Source: Sphingomonas sp. (lineage in GTDB: Bacteria > Pseudomonadota > Alphaproteobacteria > Sphingomonadales > Sphingomonadaceae). From it: a DNA stretch of 33,021 nucleotides. The stretch is from positions 1 to 33,021 of the forward strand of contig NZ_JAIERS010000030.1 in the NCBI RefSeq assembly GCF_019746665.1, in the 5' to 3' direction. Below the pieces are notes generated by a model. The model was not told the DNA's origin. It worked only from the letters and a program-made list of their open reading frames with translations, and did not search any database. Of the stretch, positions 1 through 7,957 are shown one piece after another. A program made the position numbers and the translations under genes. Each line of letters opens with the position of its first letter. The first letter of the stretch is position 1.

Positions 1-1182
1 CGCCCAGGCGACCACCGAGCCCGCGCCCGATCCGCGCCCCGGCCCCACCGGAATATCCTGTTCCTTCGCCCATTGGATGAAATCGGCGACGATCAGGAAA
101 TAGCCGGGGAAGCCCATGTCGATGATGACGCCCAGCTCGTAATCGAGCCGCTCGCGATACGGCCGGGTCCAATCATCCCCCGCCAAGCCCTCTCCCCCTT
201 GGGGGAGAGGGTCGGGTGAGGGGGTGGCCGACCAAGGCTTGCCCTCGATCGCGGCGATCTTCGCCAGCCGCTTGTCGAGCCCCGCCCGGGCGCGCTCGCG
301 CAGCAATGCGGCCTCGCCCTCGCGGTCGCCGGCGAGGCTCGGCAGGATCGGCTTGCGCTTGGGCGCGGCGACCGCGCAGCGCTGCGCGACGACCAGCGTG
401 TTGGCGATCGCCTCGGGCAGATCCTCGAACAGCGCCGCCATCGCCTCGGCGGGCTTCATCCACGCGTCTGGGGAACTCCGCGGGCGGTCCTCGCTTTCGA
501 TATAGGTAGAATTGGCGATGCACAGCATCGCGTCATGCGCCGCGCCGAAATCGGCTTCGGCAAAACAGCACGGGTTGGTCGCGACGATCGGCAGCCCGCG
601 TGCATAAGCCAGATCGAGCAGCGCTTCTTCCGCACGCGCCTCGACCGCGTCACCACGTCGGGCCAGCTCGATATAGAGCCGATCGGGGAACAGCGCTTCG
701 AGCCGCGCGAGATACGCCTCGGCCCTCCCCTCCTGATCCTCGGCGATCAACCGCGCGACGGCGCCCTCACCGCCGGCAGTGAGCGCGATCAAGCCCTTAC
801 TATGCCCCTCCAGGGCGGCGAGCGGGACATGCGGCGCCTGCTCGAGCGGTCGCGCGAGATGCGCTTGCGACACCAGATGGCACAGATTGAGATAGCCGGC
901 CTCGTCCTGCGCATAGAGCGCGATCCAATCGAGCGCGGGCGTGCCCTCGGGCATATCGGGCCGGGCGACGCCGAGCATGGTGCCGATGATCGGCTGCACC
1001 CCCGCGCCGCGCGCGGCCTCCGAAAAGGCCATCGCGCCATAAAGCCCGTTGCGGTCGCTGATCGCCGCCGCCGGAAAGCGCAGCGCCTGGGCGCGCTTGG
1101 CGATCGCCTTTGGTTCGATCGCCCCATCGAGCATCGTGAAGCTGGAGAAGATACGAAGCGGGACGAAACCGGAATGCGCCAT
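1..1182 (-). CDS. dnaE: DNA polymerase III alpha subunit, N-terminal part (cut by left window edge)
   Basis: This is the replicative polymerase catalytic subunit; about 394 residues are present and the 3' end lies outside the window. The product opens with the PHP-domain pattern of DnaE1 ([17 protein letters not shown], then [10 protein letters not shown] and IIGTML). It reaches the polymerase palm start with [13 protein letters not shown] and the glycine-rich [16 protein letters not shown] chose the ATG at 1182 (MAHSGFVPL) because DnaE proteins normally begin a few residues before this block; an in-frame ATG at 1200 adds six residues, and neither start has a strong ribosome site. The first PHP motif reads PLRIFS where metal-binding PHP domains have HxH, so PHP metal binding is probably lost, as is common in bacterial DnaE (family knowledge). 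About 16 residues ([18 protein letters not shown]) are encoded by an inserted palindromic repeat and look foreign. The identity is secure. Confidence 0.95.
   Translation of the reverse strand, partial: MAHSGFVPLRIFSSFTMLDGAIEPKAIAKRAQALRFPAAAISDRNGLYGAMAFSEAARGAGVQPIIGTMLGVARPDMPEGTPALDWIALYAQDEAGYLNLCHLVSQAHLARPLEQAPHVPLAALEGHSKGLIALTAGGEGAVARLIAEDQEGRAEAYLARLEALFPDRLYIELARRGDAVEARAEEALLDLAYARGLPIVATNPCCFAEADFGAAHDAMLCIANSTYIESEDRPRSSPDAWMKPAEAMAALFEDLPEAIANTLVVAQRCAVAAPKRKPILPSLAGDREGEAALLRERARAGLDKRLAKIAAIEGKPWSATPSPDPLPQGGEGLAGDDWTRPYRERLDYELGVIIDMGFPGYFLIVADFIQWAKEQDIPVGPGRGSGAGSVVAWA
188..211. repeat. Dispersed palindromic element inserted in frame in dnaE
   Basis: There is a perfect 11-base inverted repeat: CCCTCTCCCCC at 188-198, a TT spacer, and GGGGGAGAGGG at 201-211. 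It is followed by a tail GTCGGGTGAGGGGG (211-224 region). This arrangement is typical of short extragenic palindromes scattered through many proteobacterial genomes, usually between genes. Here it is read through in the dnaE frame as [12 protein letters not shown] without a stop or frameshift. No second copy is visible in the window. Confidence 0.8.
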
Positions 1183-1257
1183 CGCCGGCACTATGCGCAT
1201 CACGCGGCGATTCCGCTAGCGGCGCCCCGCTCCGCGCTGTGGATAACCGGCCACGCC

Positions 1258-1296
1258 AAAAGAAAAGGCCACGCCAACCTGTCGGGTGGCGCGGCC
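1258..1296 (-). terminator. Intrinsic terminator of the autotransporter gene
   Basis: Read on the minus strand, the arm GGCCGCGCCA (1296-1287) pairs with TGGCGTGGCC (1276-1267) with one mismatch around a ten-base loop. It is followed by TTTTCTTTT (1266-1258). It begins 21 bases after the autotransporter stop codon. A second copy of GGCCACGCCAA at 1249-1259 could compete for the same arm. Confidence 0.75.
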
Positions 1297-1316
1297 TTCC
1301 ACGTGTGTGAAACCGA

Positions 1317-4300
1317 TCAGAAGTGGAAGCGGACCGTGCCGCGATAGCTTTGGTTCTGCACGTCATCGCGAAGGAAAGTGGTGTCGGCGGCGATGCCAAT
1401 GTCCACCTTGCCGGTCGTGTAAGTCAGCCCGCCGCTCACCTCGCCCCAGTTGCGATCGATCCGCGTGCCCAGGAAGTTGGCCCCCGGACCGCCGACGCTG
1501 TTGAAGCTGGTGGCAACGCCGCCGCCAACCAGGTTCGCACCAAACACCGGCGACCGTGCGTCGTTGAACTCATGGACATAATAAGCCGTGACATAAGGCC
1601 GGAACTTGGCCGCCTTCGCCGTCTGCACGATCAGGCCGGCGCGACCCTGGATCGACAGCAGCTCGGGGCGATAATAGGTCAGCGCGCCCGGTCCGCCAGT
1701 TTCGCTCACCGTGCCGAAGTTGATGTAGTTGGTGCGGCTGGAAAGGCGCGGTGCGATGCGCAGCAGCCCCAGGTTGAACTCCTTCTGCGCGCCCACCTCG
1801 GCGGTCACCACGCCACGGCTCTGCTCGGTGCGCAGCGTCTGCGGCGTGCCGAGGAAGGCCAGCGTGCGCTGGGTATCGAGCGAGAAGGCGCCGACACCCA
1901 CCTGGCCATCGAGCGACCAGCCCTTGCCGAGATCGGCCTTGGCATAGGCGGTAACCTCATAGGTGCCGAACCGCCCGGTCTGCGTTCCGCCGTTGCCGGT
2001 GCGGCCATTGACCTCGGCGTAGCTGACGGAAAGGCCGACGAAGCTTTCGCCGTCGAGCTGCTTTTCGATGCCGCCCGCGATGAACCAACCGTCCAGCCGG
2101 TCGCGCGCGCCGGCCACCGCGGTGCCACGCAGCGGGGCGCTGCTGCCATCGATGTAGCCGCCCGCGAGATAGGCGTTCATGTCGCTCGGCAGGGCATTGC
2201 GACGCACCGTGGTGGGCGTCGCGTCGCTCGTCGCTTGAGCGAGGCCGACCCCGGCGCCCAGCAAGCCCGTCGCGCCGAGCTGCGCGAATTGCAGCGGCTG
2301 GCCGATCATCGCCACGCTGCCACCCTCGACCGAAGCACTGTCGCGCGTCGCGAGCCGGTCACGGTGGAAGCGCGATAGCGTGTCGAGCGCGGCGATGCCG
2401 AGGTTGGGTGCCTGTGCCTCGCCACGCGGGGCGAACGCTTCGAGCTGGCCGGCGATGGTCGCCGCGTTCTGAACGTCGAGCGGCACATAGATGCTCTGAT
2501 CGACATTCGCGTTGCCACGATTGGCGTCAAGCAAGCCCGCATAAGCGCGCTGCACGGCACTGCCGCCGGCGAGGAGCGCGGCATAGCTTCCCGCCTGGAC
2601 ACTCACCTGCACGGTGTTGGCGGTATAGATCAGTCGCGGCGACAGGATCGCGCTGAACGCGCCCGACGTACCCGCGAAGGTGCCCTGTACCCCGCCTTGG
2701 GCGTTGACGAAGGTATAGACATTGCCGGCGCGCAGCCCGCTCAGATCGGGGCGGAACTGCACCACGCCGCCGACCGAGGCGATGCCATCGGTCGCGGTCG
2801 GCGTCGTACGGTTCACCTGGATCAGGTCCGAGACGCCGTTGGCGCCCAGGTCGATCAGGGTGTTGGTGCCCGAGGCCAGGATCAGGTTGCCGACAAAGGT
2901 CAGCGTCCCGATCGAGCCGGCATTGCCGGTCGCGCCCGGCGAGAGAACGCCTGCGACGCTGGTGGTGAACGGCGCGATGATCGTGCCGGTACCGTTGATC
3001 CCCCCGGCCGCGAAGAAGAAGTCGTTCACGCTGCGCAGCGTGCCGTTCACGCCGAGCGTACCGATCTGCAGCGTGACGTCATTCAGCACGTCAAGCCGCG
3101 CGCCCTGCGCGATGGTGAGCCCGGCCTGCACGCCATTGATACGCAGCCGATCGATCGTCACCGCGCTGTTGAGCGTCGTGGTGCCGGCGTTGCTCAGCGT
3201 AACGTCGAAATAGCGCGGCAAGACGCCTTGCAGGCGATTCCCAGCGGTGTTGTTGGGCACGAAGTTGGTTGCGCCCGGCAGGCCGTTGGCGATGGTCGGC
3301 GCGGGGATCGGGAGCGCGGGCGCGGCGGGCGCGAGTTCCGCCTGGCCCGGATCGAGCACATCGCTGCCCGGCTGGTTGGCGGCGCCCGGGCCGCCGATCA
3401 CCGCGCTGCCCAGGCCATTGGACGGAGCGTCAAGCGGCTGCTCGCCGGCGGTGCCAATGCCATTAGGGGTGTTGACGAGGCCGCCGGTACGGACGTCGCG
3501 GCAGACATTGTTACCGATCGCGCCGGTTACGCCACCCTGGACGCAGATTTGGCCGAACTTGCCGGCGGTGCCGGTGCTCTGTTCGCCGGTCAGGTTCGGG
3601 ACGCCGTTGATCGGCTGACCGTCAGGCCCAAGGATAAAATAATTCGGGTCCTGCAGTGACACCCAGCGCGTCGGGTCTTCCCAGTTGCCATTGCCGGCGG
3701 CCGCGCCGACATAGCGATAGGGATTGTTGGCGGCGATCCAGTCCCAATAGAGGTAGAGCGGCTGGTAGAAGCTATTCGAGCCATAGCCGTTCTGCGGCTG
3801 GGCGGTGAAGAAGCGGTTGAAACCGCCCGAAAGCACGCCGATCACCAGCTGGCGGGCGAAGGTCCGGTCGAGGATCAGCGGGCCACCCGAGTCGCCACCG
3901 GCAGTGGTACCTTCGTTCGGCAGAGCATTGTCGCGGAACGAGTTGAAGTCGAACGGGCTGGCATTGGCGGTGCCGCGGGCGGGATCGTCAAAGTCGATCC
4001 AGTAGAGATTCTGCGGCAGATTGGCGTTCGAGCCTGGGCCGAACACGGCGCTGCCGAAATCGGCGAGCGAGGCGAGACCGCCCAACCAGTTTTCGGCCAG
4101 ACGCCGGCGGTAATCGATCGGCAGCGTGCCACTGACACCAGTGCCGTTGCCGCCATAGCCGGCCAGCGCGACGCGATAGCCCGTGCCGGTATTGGCATTG
4201 ATCTGGCCCGGCGCCGGAAGCGGCGAGAAGAGCAGGGACCAGGTCGGGATGTTGCGCGCCGGCGTATCGAGCGAGGCGATCGCGACGTCGCCATAGAGGA

Positions 4301-4970
4301 AGCCATTCGCCGCCGGCTCAAGCGACAACGGGTTATAGGCGACACCGTTCACCGTGTAAAAGTTATCGGTGAGACTAGTGGTGAAAGCAGGACGATTGGC
4401 AGACCCGAAAATCCAGTTGATCAGCGGGCTGGTGCCGGCCGGCTGGCCCGGCTGAGTGGTGTTGTTCGAGTTGTTGAAGCCAAAGCCGATCGCAACGCCG
4501 CCCGAGCCGGAGCCATAGGCGGTCGCCGCGCGGGTGTTGACGCAGTGCGCGGCGAACAGCACCGTGCGCGGGTTGATCAGCGAGCCGGTGCACAGCCCCA
4601 GCCCGACGCCGCCATTGGCGTTCGGCGTCGCGATGATCATCTGCGCGATGCCGGTGATGTTGTTGGGATCGCGCGCGGTGGTCGGCGTGTTGGGCAGCGC
4701 GATCAGAATGTTCGGATCGGGCGCGATGTTCGCGTCCAAACGATAAACGCTGAGATCCTGGCGATGCGCGGCAAGCTCGGCGGCCTCGATCGCCAGTTGC
4801 CGATTGCGCGCTTCTTCGAGCGAGCGCTGGTCGGCATCCGTCGCGGCACCCAGACCACTACCGGCGACGCTCAGTGCCTGCGCGTTCGCCGCACCCGTAC
4901 CTAACATCAAACCCAGCAGCGCCGCACTCGTCATCAGCGCCGGGCGCAGCCGGCCTTCCCGCTTGGTCAT
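1317..4970 (-). CDS. Autotransporter with trypsin-like serine protease passenger domain
   Basis: The protein has 1217 residues. A signal peptide of about 30 residues ends GAANA. The S1-type protease domain shows His142 (LFAAHC), Asp228 (YGDVAIASL) and Ser361 (GGDSGGPLIL). It is followed by a proline/alanine-rich linker and a repetitive beta-helix-like stretch (roughly residues 600-800, with TLNSAVTIDRLRING and TLGVNGTLRSV). The last 270 or so residues form an autotransporter beta-barrel ending in the outer-membrane consensus FHF. Inference: the protein is exported by Sec, the barrel inserts in the outer membrane and the protease is shown outside. I chose ATG 4970 over 5000 because GAGGGAAG sits seven bases before it and the signal peptide then starts MTKREGR. 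The 134-base upstream gap to the CinA-like gene is AT-rich by local standards and probably holds the promoter, but I cannot name the hexamers. The substrate is unknown. Confidence 0.9.
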   Translation of the reverse strand: MTKREGRLRPALMTSAALLGLMLGTGAANAQALSVAGSGLGAATDADQRSLEEARNRQLAIEAAELAAHRQDLSVYRLDANIAPDPNILIALPNTPTTARDPNNITGIAQMIIATPNANGGVGLGLCTGSLINPRTVLFAAHCVNTRAATAYGSGSGGVAIGFGFNNSNNTTQPGQPAGTSPLINWIFGSANRPAFTTSLTDNFYTVNGVAYNPLSLEPAANGFLYGDVAIASLDTPARNIPTWSLLFSPLPAPGQINANTGTGYRVALAGYGGNGTGVSGTLPIDYRRRLAENWLGGLASLADFGSAVFGPGSNANLPQNLYWIDFDDPARGTANASPFDFNSFRDNALPNEGTTAGGDSGGPLILDRTFARQLVIGVLSGGFNRFFTAQPQNGYGSNSFYQPLYLYWDWIAANNPYRYVGAAAGNGNWEDPTRWVSLQDPNYFILGPDGQPINGVPNLTGEQSTGTAGKFGQICVQGGVTGAIGNNVCRDVRTGGLVNTPNGIGTAGEQPLDAPSNGLGSAVIGGPGAANQPGSDVLDPGQAELAPAAPALPIPAPTIANGLPGATNFVPNNTAGNRLQGVLPRYFDVTLSNAGTTTLNSAVTIDRLRINGVQAGLTIAQGARLDVLNDVTLQIGTLGVNGTLRSVNDFFFAAGGINGTGTIIAPFTTSVAGVLSPGATGNAGSIGTLTFVGNLILASGTNTLIDLGANGVSDLIQVNRTTPTATDGIASVGGVVQFRPDLSGLRAGNVYTFVNAQGGVQGTFAGTSGAFSAILSPRLIYTANTVQVSVQAGSYAALLAGGSAVQRAYAGLLDANRGNANVDQSIYVPLDVQNAATIAGQLEAFAPRGEAQAPNLGIAALDTLSRFHRDRLATRDSASVEGGSVAMIGQPLQFAQLGATGLLGAGVGLAQATSDATPTTVRRNALPSDMNAYLAGGYIDGSSAPLRGTAVAGARDRLDGWFIAGGIEKQLDGESFVGLSVSYAEVNGRTGNGGTQTGRFGTYEVTAYAKADLGKGWSLDGQVGVGAFSLDTQRTLAFLGTPQTLRTEQSRGVVTAEVGAQKEFNLGLLRIAPRLSSRTNYINFGTVSETGGPGALTYYRPELLSIQGRAGLIVQTAKAAKFRPYVTAYYVHEFNDARSPVFGANLVGGGVATSFNSVGGPGANFLGTRIDRNWGEVSGGLTYTTGKVDIGIAADTTFLRDDVQNQSYRGTVRFHF

Positions 4971-5104
4971 CAATCTTCCCTCACCGATTTTCGGCCGCAT
5001 TCACGACCGGTTATATCATGTTACGAAACGCTAATGACTGTAACGGGCGCATCAGATAGGGCAAGAGGGGAATATTATTTCGTGCGGAGCGTGACTTCCG
5101 TGCA

Positions 5105-5860
5105 TCAGATGCCGTCGGCCACCCCCGCCAAATTCGCCGCCGCAAGCCGCGCGAGCAAATCCGCAACGCACGCCTCGGCGACCGCCGGATCGGTCGCGCG
5201 CACCACGAAATTGGCGCCCACCCGCCCTTCGCGAAAGAACGGATAGCTGCCGATCGCGACGCCCCGATGCGCGCGCTCGGTCTCGCGCAGCAGATCGGCG
5301 ACCTCGCTTTCCGCCACCCAGCAGCCGATCGTCCGGGAGATAACCGGCCGCCCGCCTTCGAGCGTGCCCGTCAGCGCGTCGAGCATTCCCGCGGTGATGT
5401 GCGGCACACCCGCCATGATGAAGATATTGCCGATGCGGATGCCCGGCGCGCCCGATAGCTTGTTGGCGATCAACTCGGCGCCCTCAGGCACGCGCGCCAT
5501 CCGCTTGCGCGCCTCGGTCAGCCCGCCGCGACTGGCGTAATAACGCTCGAGTACCGCGAGCGCCTGGGGGTGATGCGTGACCCCCACCCCCAAGGCGGCG
5601 GCGATCGCGTCCACCGTAATGTCGTCATGCGTCGGGCCGATGCCGCCGGTGGTGAACAGATAGTCGTTGCGCGCGCGCAAGGCGTTCACCGCCTCGACGA
5701 TCGCCTCGGTCCGATCGCCGACCACGCGCACCTCGGCAAGGCGGATGCCCTGCACGTTCAGCCAGGTCGCGATCTGCGCGACATTCTTGTCCTGGGTGCG
5801 GCCGGAAAGGATTTCGTCGCCGATCACCACAAGCGCGGCGGTCCAGATACGCTCGGTCAT
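5105..5860 (-). CDS. CinA/MoaB-like molybdopterin-binding domain protein
   Basis: This 251-residue protein consists of a CinA N-terminal (MoCF_biosynth) domain. The conserved pieces are VVIGDEILSGRTQDKN near the N-terminus and TTGGIGPTHDD at residues 70-80, which form the molybdopterin/nucleotide-binding region of the MoaB/MogA/CinA fold. Full-length CinA also has a C-terminal nicotinamide-nucleotide amidase domain, which is absent here, so the protein should not be called a complete CinA or assigned NMN deamidase activity. ATG 5860 gives the expected N-terminus. The gene is divergent from map, with 64 bases between the starts. Its exact biochemical role is not settled by sequence; a part in cofactor metabolism or nucleotide binding is inference from the fold. 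Confidence 0.85.
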   Translation of the reverse strand: MTERIWTAALVVIGDEILSGRTQDKNVAQIATWLNVQGIRLAEVRVVGDRTEAIVEAVNALRARNDYLFTTGGIGPTHDDITVDAIAAALGVGVTHHPQALAVLERYYASRGGLTEARKRMARVPEGAELIANKLSGAPGIRIGNIFIMAGVPHITAGMLDALTGTLEGGRPVISRTIGCWVAESEVADLLRETERAHRGVAIGSYPFFREGRVGANFVVRATDPAVAEACVADLLARLAAANLAGVADGI

Positions 5861-5924
5861 GGCGCGGGCATAGCCCAGGCCGCGCCCCCTCGCAAAGCCG
5901 CGCGCGTGGCGCTATATCACGGTG

Positions 5925-6743
5925 ATGACCGAATATATCACCGAAGACGCCCCGCTCGCCCGCACCGGCGCGATTCGCTTGCATGGGGAAGAGGGTTTCG
6001 CCGGGATGCGCGCGGCAGGCCGGCTCGCCGCTGAAACGCTCGACATGATCGCGCCGCATGTCGTGCCCGGCGTGACGACGGCGGCGCTTGACGACATGAT
6101 CCGCCGCTTCATCGCCGATCACGGCGGGGTACCGGCGACCTTGGGTTATCGCGGCTATACCCATAGCTGCTGCATTTCGATCAACCACGTCGTCTGCCAC
6201 GGCATCCCGGGCGACAAGCCACTGAAATCGGGCGATATCGTTAATATCGACGTCACCCCGATCCTTGATGGCTGGCATGGCGACTCGAGCCGGATGTACC
6301 TGGTCGGCGACGTGCCGTTAAAGGCGCGTCGGCTGGTCGAGTTGACCTATGAATGCCTGATGCTCGGCATCGAGCAGGCGCGGCCGGGCAACCATCTTGG
6401 CGACATCGCTCACGCCATCCAGAGCCATGCCGAGCGCCATCGTTACGGCGTGGTGCGCGATTTCTGCGGGCATGGCCTGGGCCGATTGTTCCATGACGCG
6501 CCGGAGGTAGTGCATGTCGGCCGCCCCGGCACCGGGCCTGAACTCCGCCCCGGCATGTTCTTCACCATCGAACCGATGATCAATATCGGCCGCCCCGATG
6601 TGAAGCTGCTCGACGATGGCTGGACGGCGGTAACGCGCGACCGCTCGCTGTCCGCGCAGTTCGAACATTCGATCGGCATCACCGAGGCAGGCTGCGAAAT
6701 TTTCACTGTCAGCCCGGCGGGATTGCACAAGCCACCATATTGA
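5925..6743 (+). CDS. map: Type I methionine aminopeptidase
   Basis: The enzyme removes the initiator methionine from nascent proteins in the cytoplasm using a two-metal centre. All five metal ligands can be placed: Asp109 (VNIDVT), Asp120 (WHGDSS), His183 (CGHGLG), Glu216 (FTIEPM) and Glu247 (QFEHSI), plus the substrate-contacting His92 (VCHGIP). The length of 272 residues is normal for bacterial type I enzymes; there is no N-terminal zinc-finger extension. A GTG at 5922 lies immediately before ATG 5925; I prefer the ATG. No Shine-Dalgarno sequence is visible, and a TATAT at 5912-5916 makes a very short or absent leader possible (inference). It ends 23 bases from the convergent AraC-family gene. 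Confidence 0.95.
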   Translation: MTEYITEDAPLARTGAIRLHGEEGFAGMRAAGRLAAETLDMIAPHVVPGVTTAALDDMIRRFIADHGGVPATLGYRGYTHSCCISINHVVCHGIPGDKPLKSGDIVNIDVTPILDGWHGDSSRMYLVGDVPLKARRLVELTYECLMLGIEQARPGNHLGDIAHAIQSHAERHRYGVVRDFCGHGLGRLFHDAPEVVHVGRPGTGPELRPGMFFTIEPMINIGRPDVKLLDDGWTAVTRDRSLSAQFEHSIGITEAGCEIFTVSPAGLHKPPY

Positions 6744-6752
6744 ATTGGTGGC
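6731..6752. other. Hairpin between convergent map and AraC-family genes
   Basis: GCCACCA (6731-6737) and TGGTGGC (6746-6752) form a perfect seven-base stem with an eight-base loop that contains the map stop codon. There is no T-tract on either side, so it may be a weak bidirectional transcription-end structure at most. Confidence 0.4.
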
Positions 6753-6766
6753 CGCCGCCCCGGCCA

Positions 6767-7765
6767 TTAGGGTGCGGACAAGCCGATCATCGCGCCAAGT
6801 CGGGCGGAAGGCGTCTTGCCGACCCTCTCTCGCGCCTCACAATAATGCGAGGGGTCGCAGCCGAAATGCCGACGAAAGGCGCGCGAAAAGCTCGAATAGC
6901 TGGCATAGCCCGCGAACTCGGCGACCTGCGCCACCAGAAAGCGTCGCGTCAGCAACAGTTCCGCGGCGCGCTCGAGCCGGATTTCTCTCAGCACAACGCC
7001 GGGTGGCTGGCCGAAAGCGTTCGTGAAGCGCCGGACGAACGACGAGCGGCTGAGGCACGCCGTGTTCGACAGGCTTTTAAGCGAGTGCGGATCGCCGGGC
7101 CGCGCGATCATCGCCGTGAATGCACGCGAGACCTGTGGATCGCCGAGCAGCGCCAGCCGCTGGCTCCATCCGGGGCTCGCGACCAGCGTCCGGCGGAATA
7201 ATTTGACCAACACTTGCTTGAGCAGCGCGGACGCCATCGTGCGCATGCCCATGCGATGCTCCGCGAGTTCGATGCTGACGAGGCCCAATAGACTGGCGGG
7301 GCAATCGCTGGCGTCGAAACGTTCGATGATCGGCGCGTCGAGCGATGCGAACAGATCCTCCGACGCGGGGTGCCGCGCCCGGAAATGGCCGCAGATGATC
7401 ACCAGGTCGCCGCGTCCGTCGCCGGCGACGGTCGAATAGAATTGGCCACGCGGATTGCAGGGGAGGACGGTGGGCTCGTGGAGCCGAAGCGGCCTGCCGT
7501 CTCCCGTGGGCATTTCCATGCGATAGTGGATGCCGGGTGGGGTCAGGATCAGCGTGCGCGGAGTCAACGCGATGCGCGGGCCGCCTTTGATGGCGAGCAC
7601 GCCCTCTCCCTCCAGCACATAATGCAACCCCGGCAGCGGGGCCGGACCCAGCCCGAGTGACCAGCCACGCTCAATCCGACATTCGGTGAATGCGACAGCC
7701 TCGACATTGAGCATGCCGAGAATATCGTCGATCTCCTCGTCCCGGTCCGCCGGACGAATTGTCAT
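6767..7765 (-). CDS. AraC-family transcriptional regulator with N-terminal cupin domain
   Basis: This is a DNA-binding regulator of about 332 residues. The N-terminal two thirds fit an AraC-type cupin sensor domain (GLHYVLEGEGVLAIKGG, then LTPRTLILTPPGIHYRM). The last 100 residues carry the double helix-turn-helix of the family, with LSRSSFVRRFTNAFGQPP as the first unit and VAQVAEFAGYASYSSFSRAF as the second, followed by FGCDPSHYCEAR. I prefer ATG 7765 (MTIRPADRDEE), which has GGGGAC eight bases upstream; ATG 7786 would add seven residues. It lies 192 bases downstream of the PLP decarboxylase on the same strand, so it may share transcripts or control a neighbour. The ligand and target genes are not evident. 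Confidence 0.88.
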   Translation of the reverse strand: MTIRPADRDEEIDDILGMLNVEAVAFTECRIERGWSLGLGPAPLPGLHYVLEGEGVLAIKGGPRIALTPRTLILTPPGIHYRMEMPTGDGRPLRLHEPTVLPCNPRGQFYSTVAGDGRGDLVIICGHFRARHPASEDLFASLDAPIIERFDASDCPASLLGLVSIELAEHRMGMRTMASALLKQVLVKLFRRTLVASPGWSQRLALLGDPQVSRAFTAMIARPGDPHSLKSLSNTACLSRSSFVRRFTNAFGQPPGVVLREIRLERAAELLLTRRFLVAQVAEFAGYASYSSFSRAFRRHFGCDPSHYCEARERVGKTPSARLGAMIGLSAP

Positions 7766-7840
7766 GTACTTATGTCCCCGTGCCATGCGTCACGTGGCGC
7801 GCGCATGATAACGGTTGGTGCCGGGCGTACGACGGCGGCG

Positions 7841-7868
7841 CTATAACTTGCAAACCAATTTATCGAAA
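7841..7868 (-). promoter_or_regulatory. Candidate promoter for the AraC-family gene
   Basis: On the minus strand TTTCGA (7868-7863) and TTATAG (7846-7841) lie 16 bases apart in the most AT-rich part of the 192-base gap between the decarboxylase and AraC genes. The -35 match is poor. Nothing else recognisable is present in this gap. Confidence 0.3.
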
Positions 7869-7957
7869 GACGGACCTGTTTTTGCCGCAGTGGGGCGTGC
7901 GCGCGATCGGGGCGCGAACATGAGCAACGGGCAGCTCGATCGACATGCCAGCATCGG

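Noticed and set aside
535..1347. A 270-codon plus-strand frame opposite dnaE
   Set aside because: DnaE motifs on the other strand are unmistakable, and this frame has only biased low-information sequence.
2697..3659. A 320-codon plus-strand frame opposite the autotransporter
   Set aside because: No recognisable motif; it is a shadow of the real gene.
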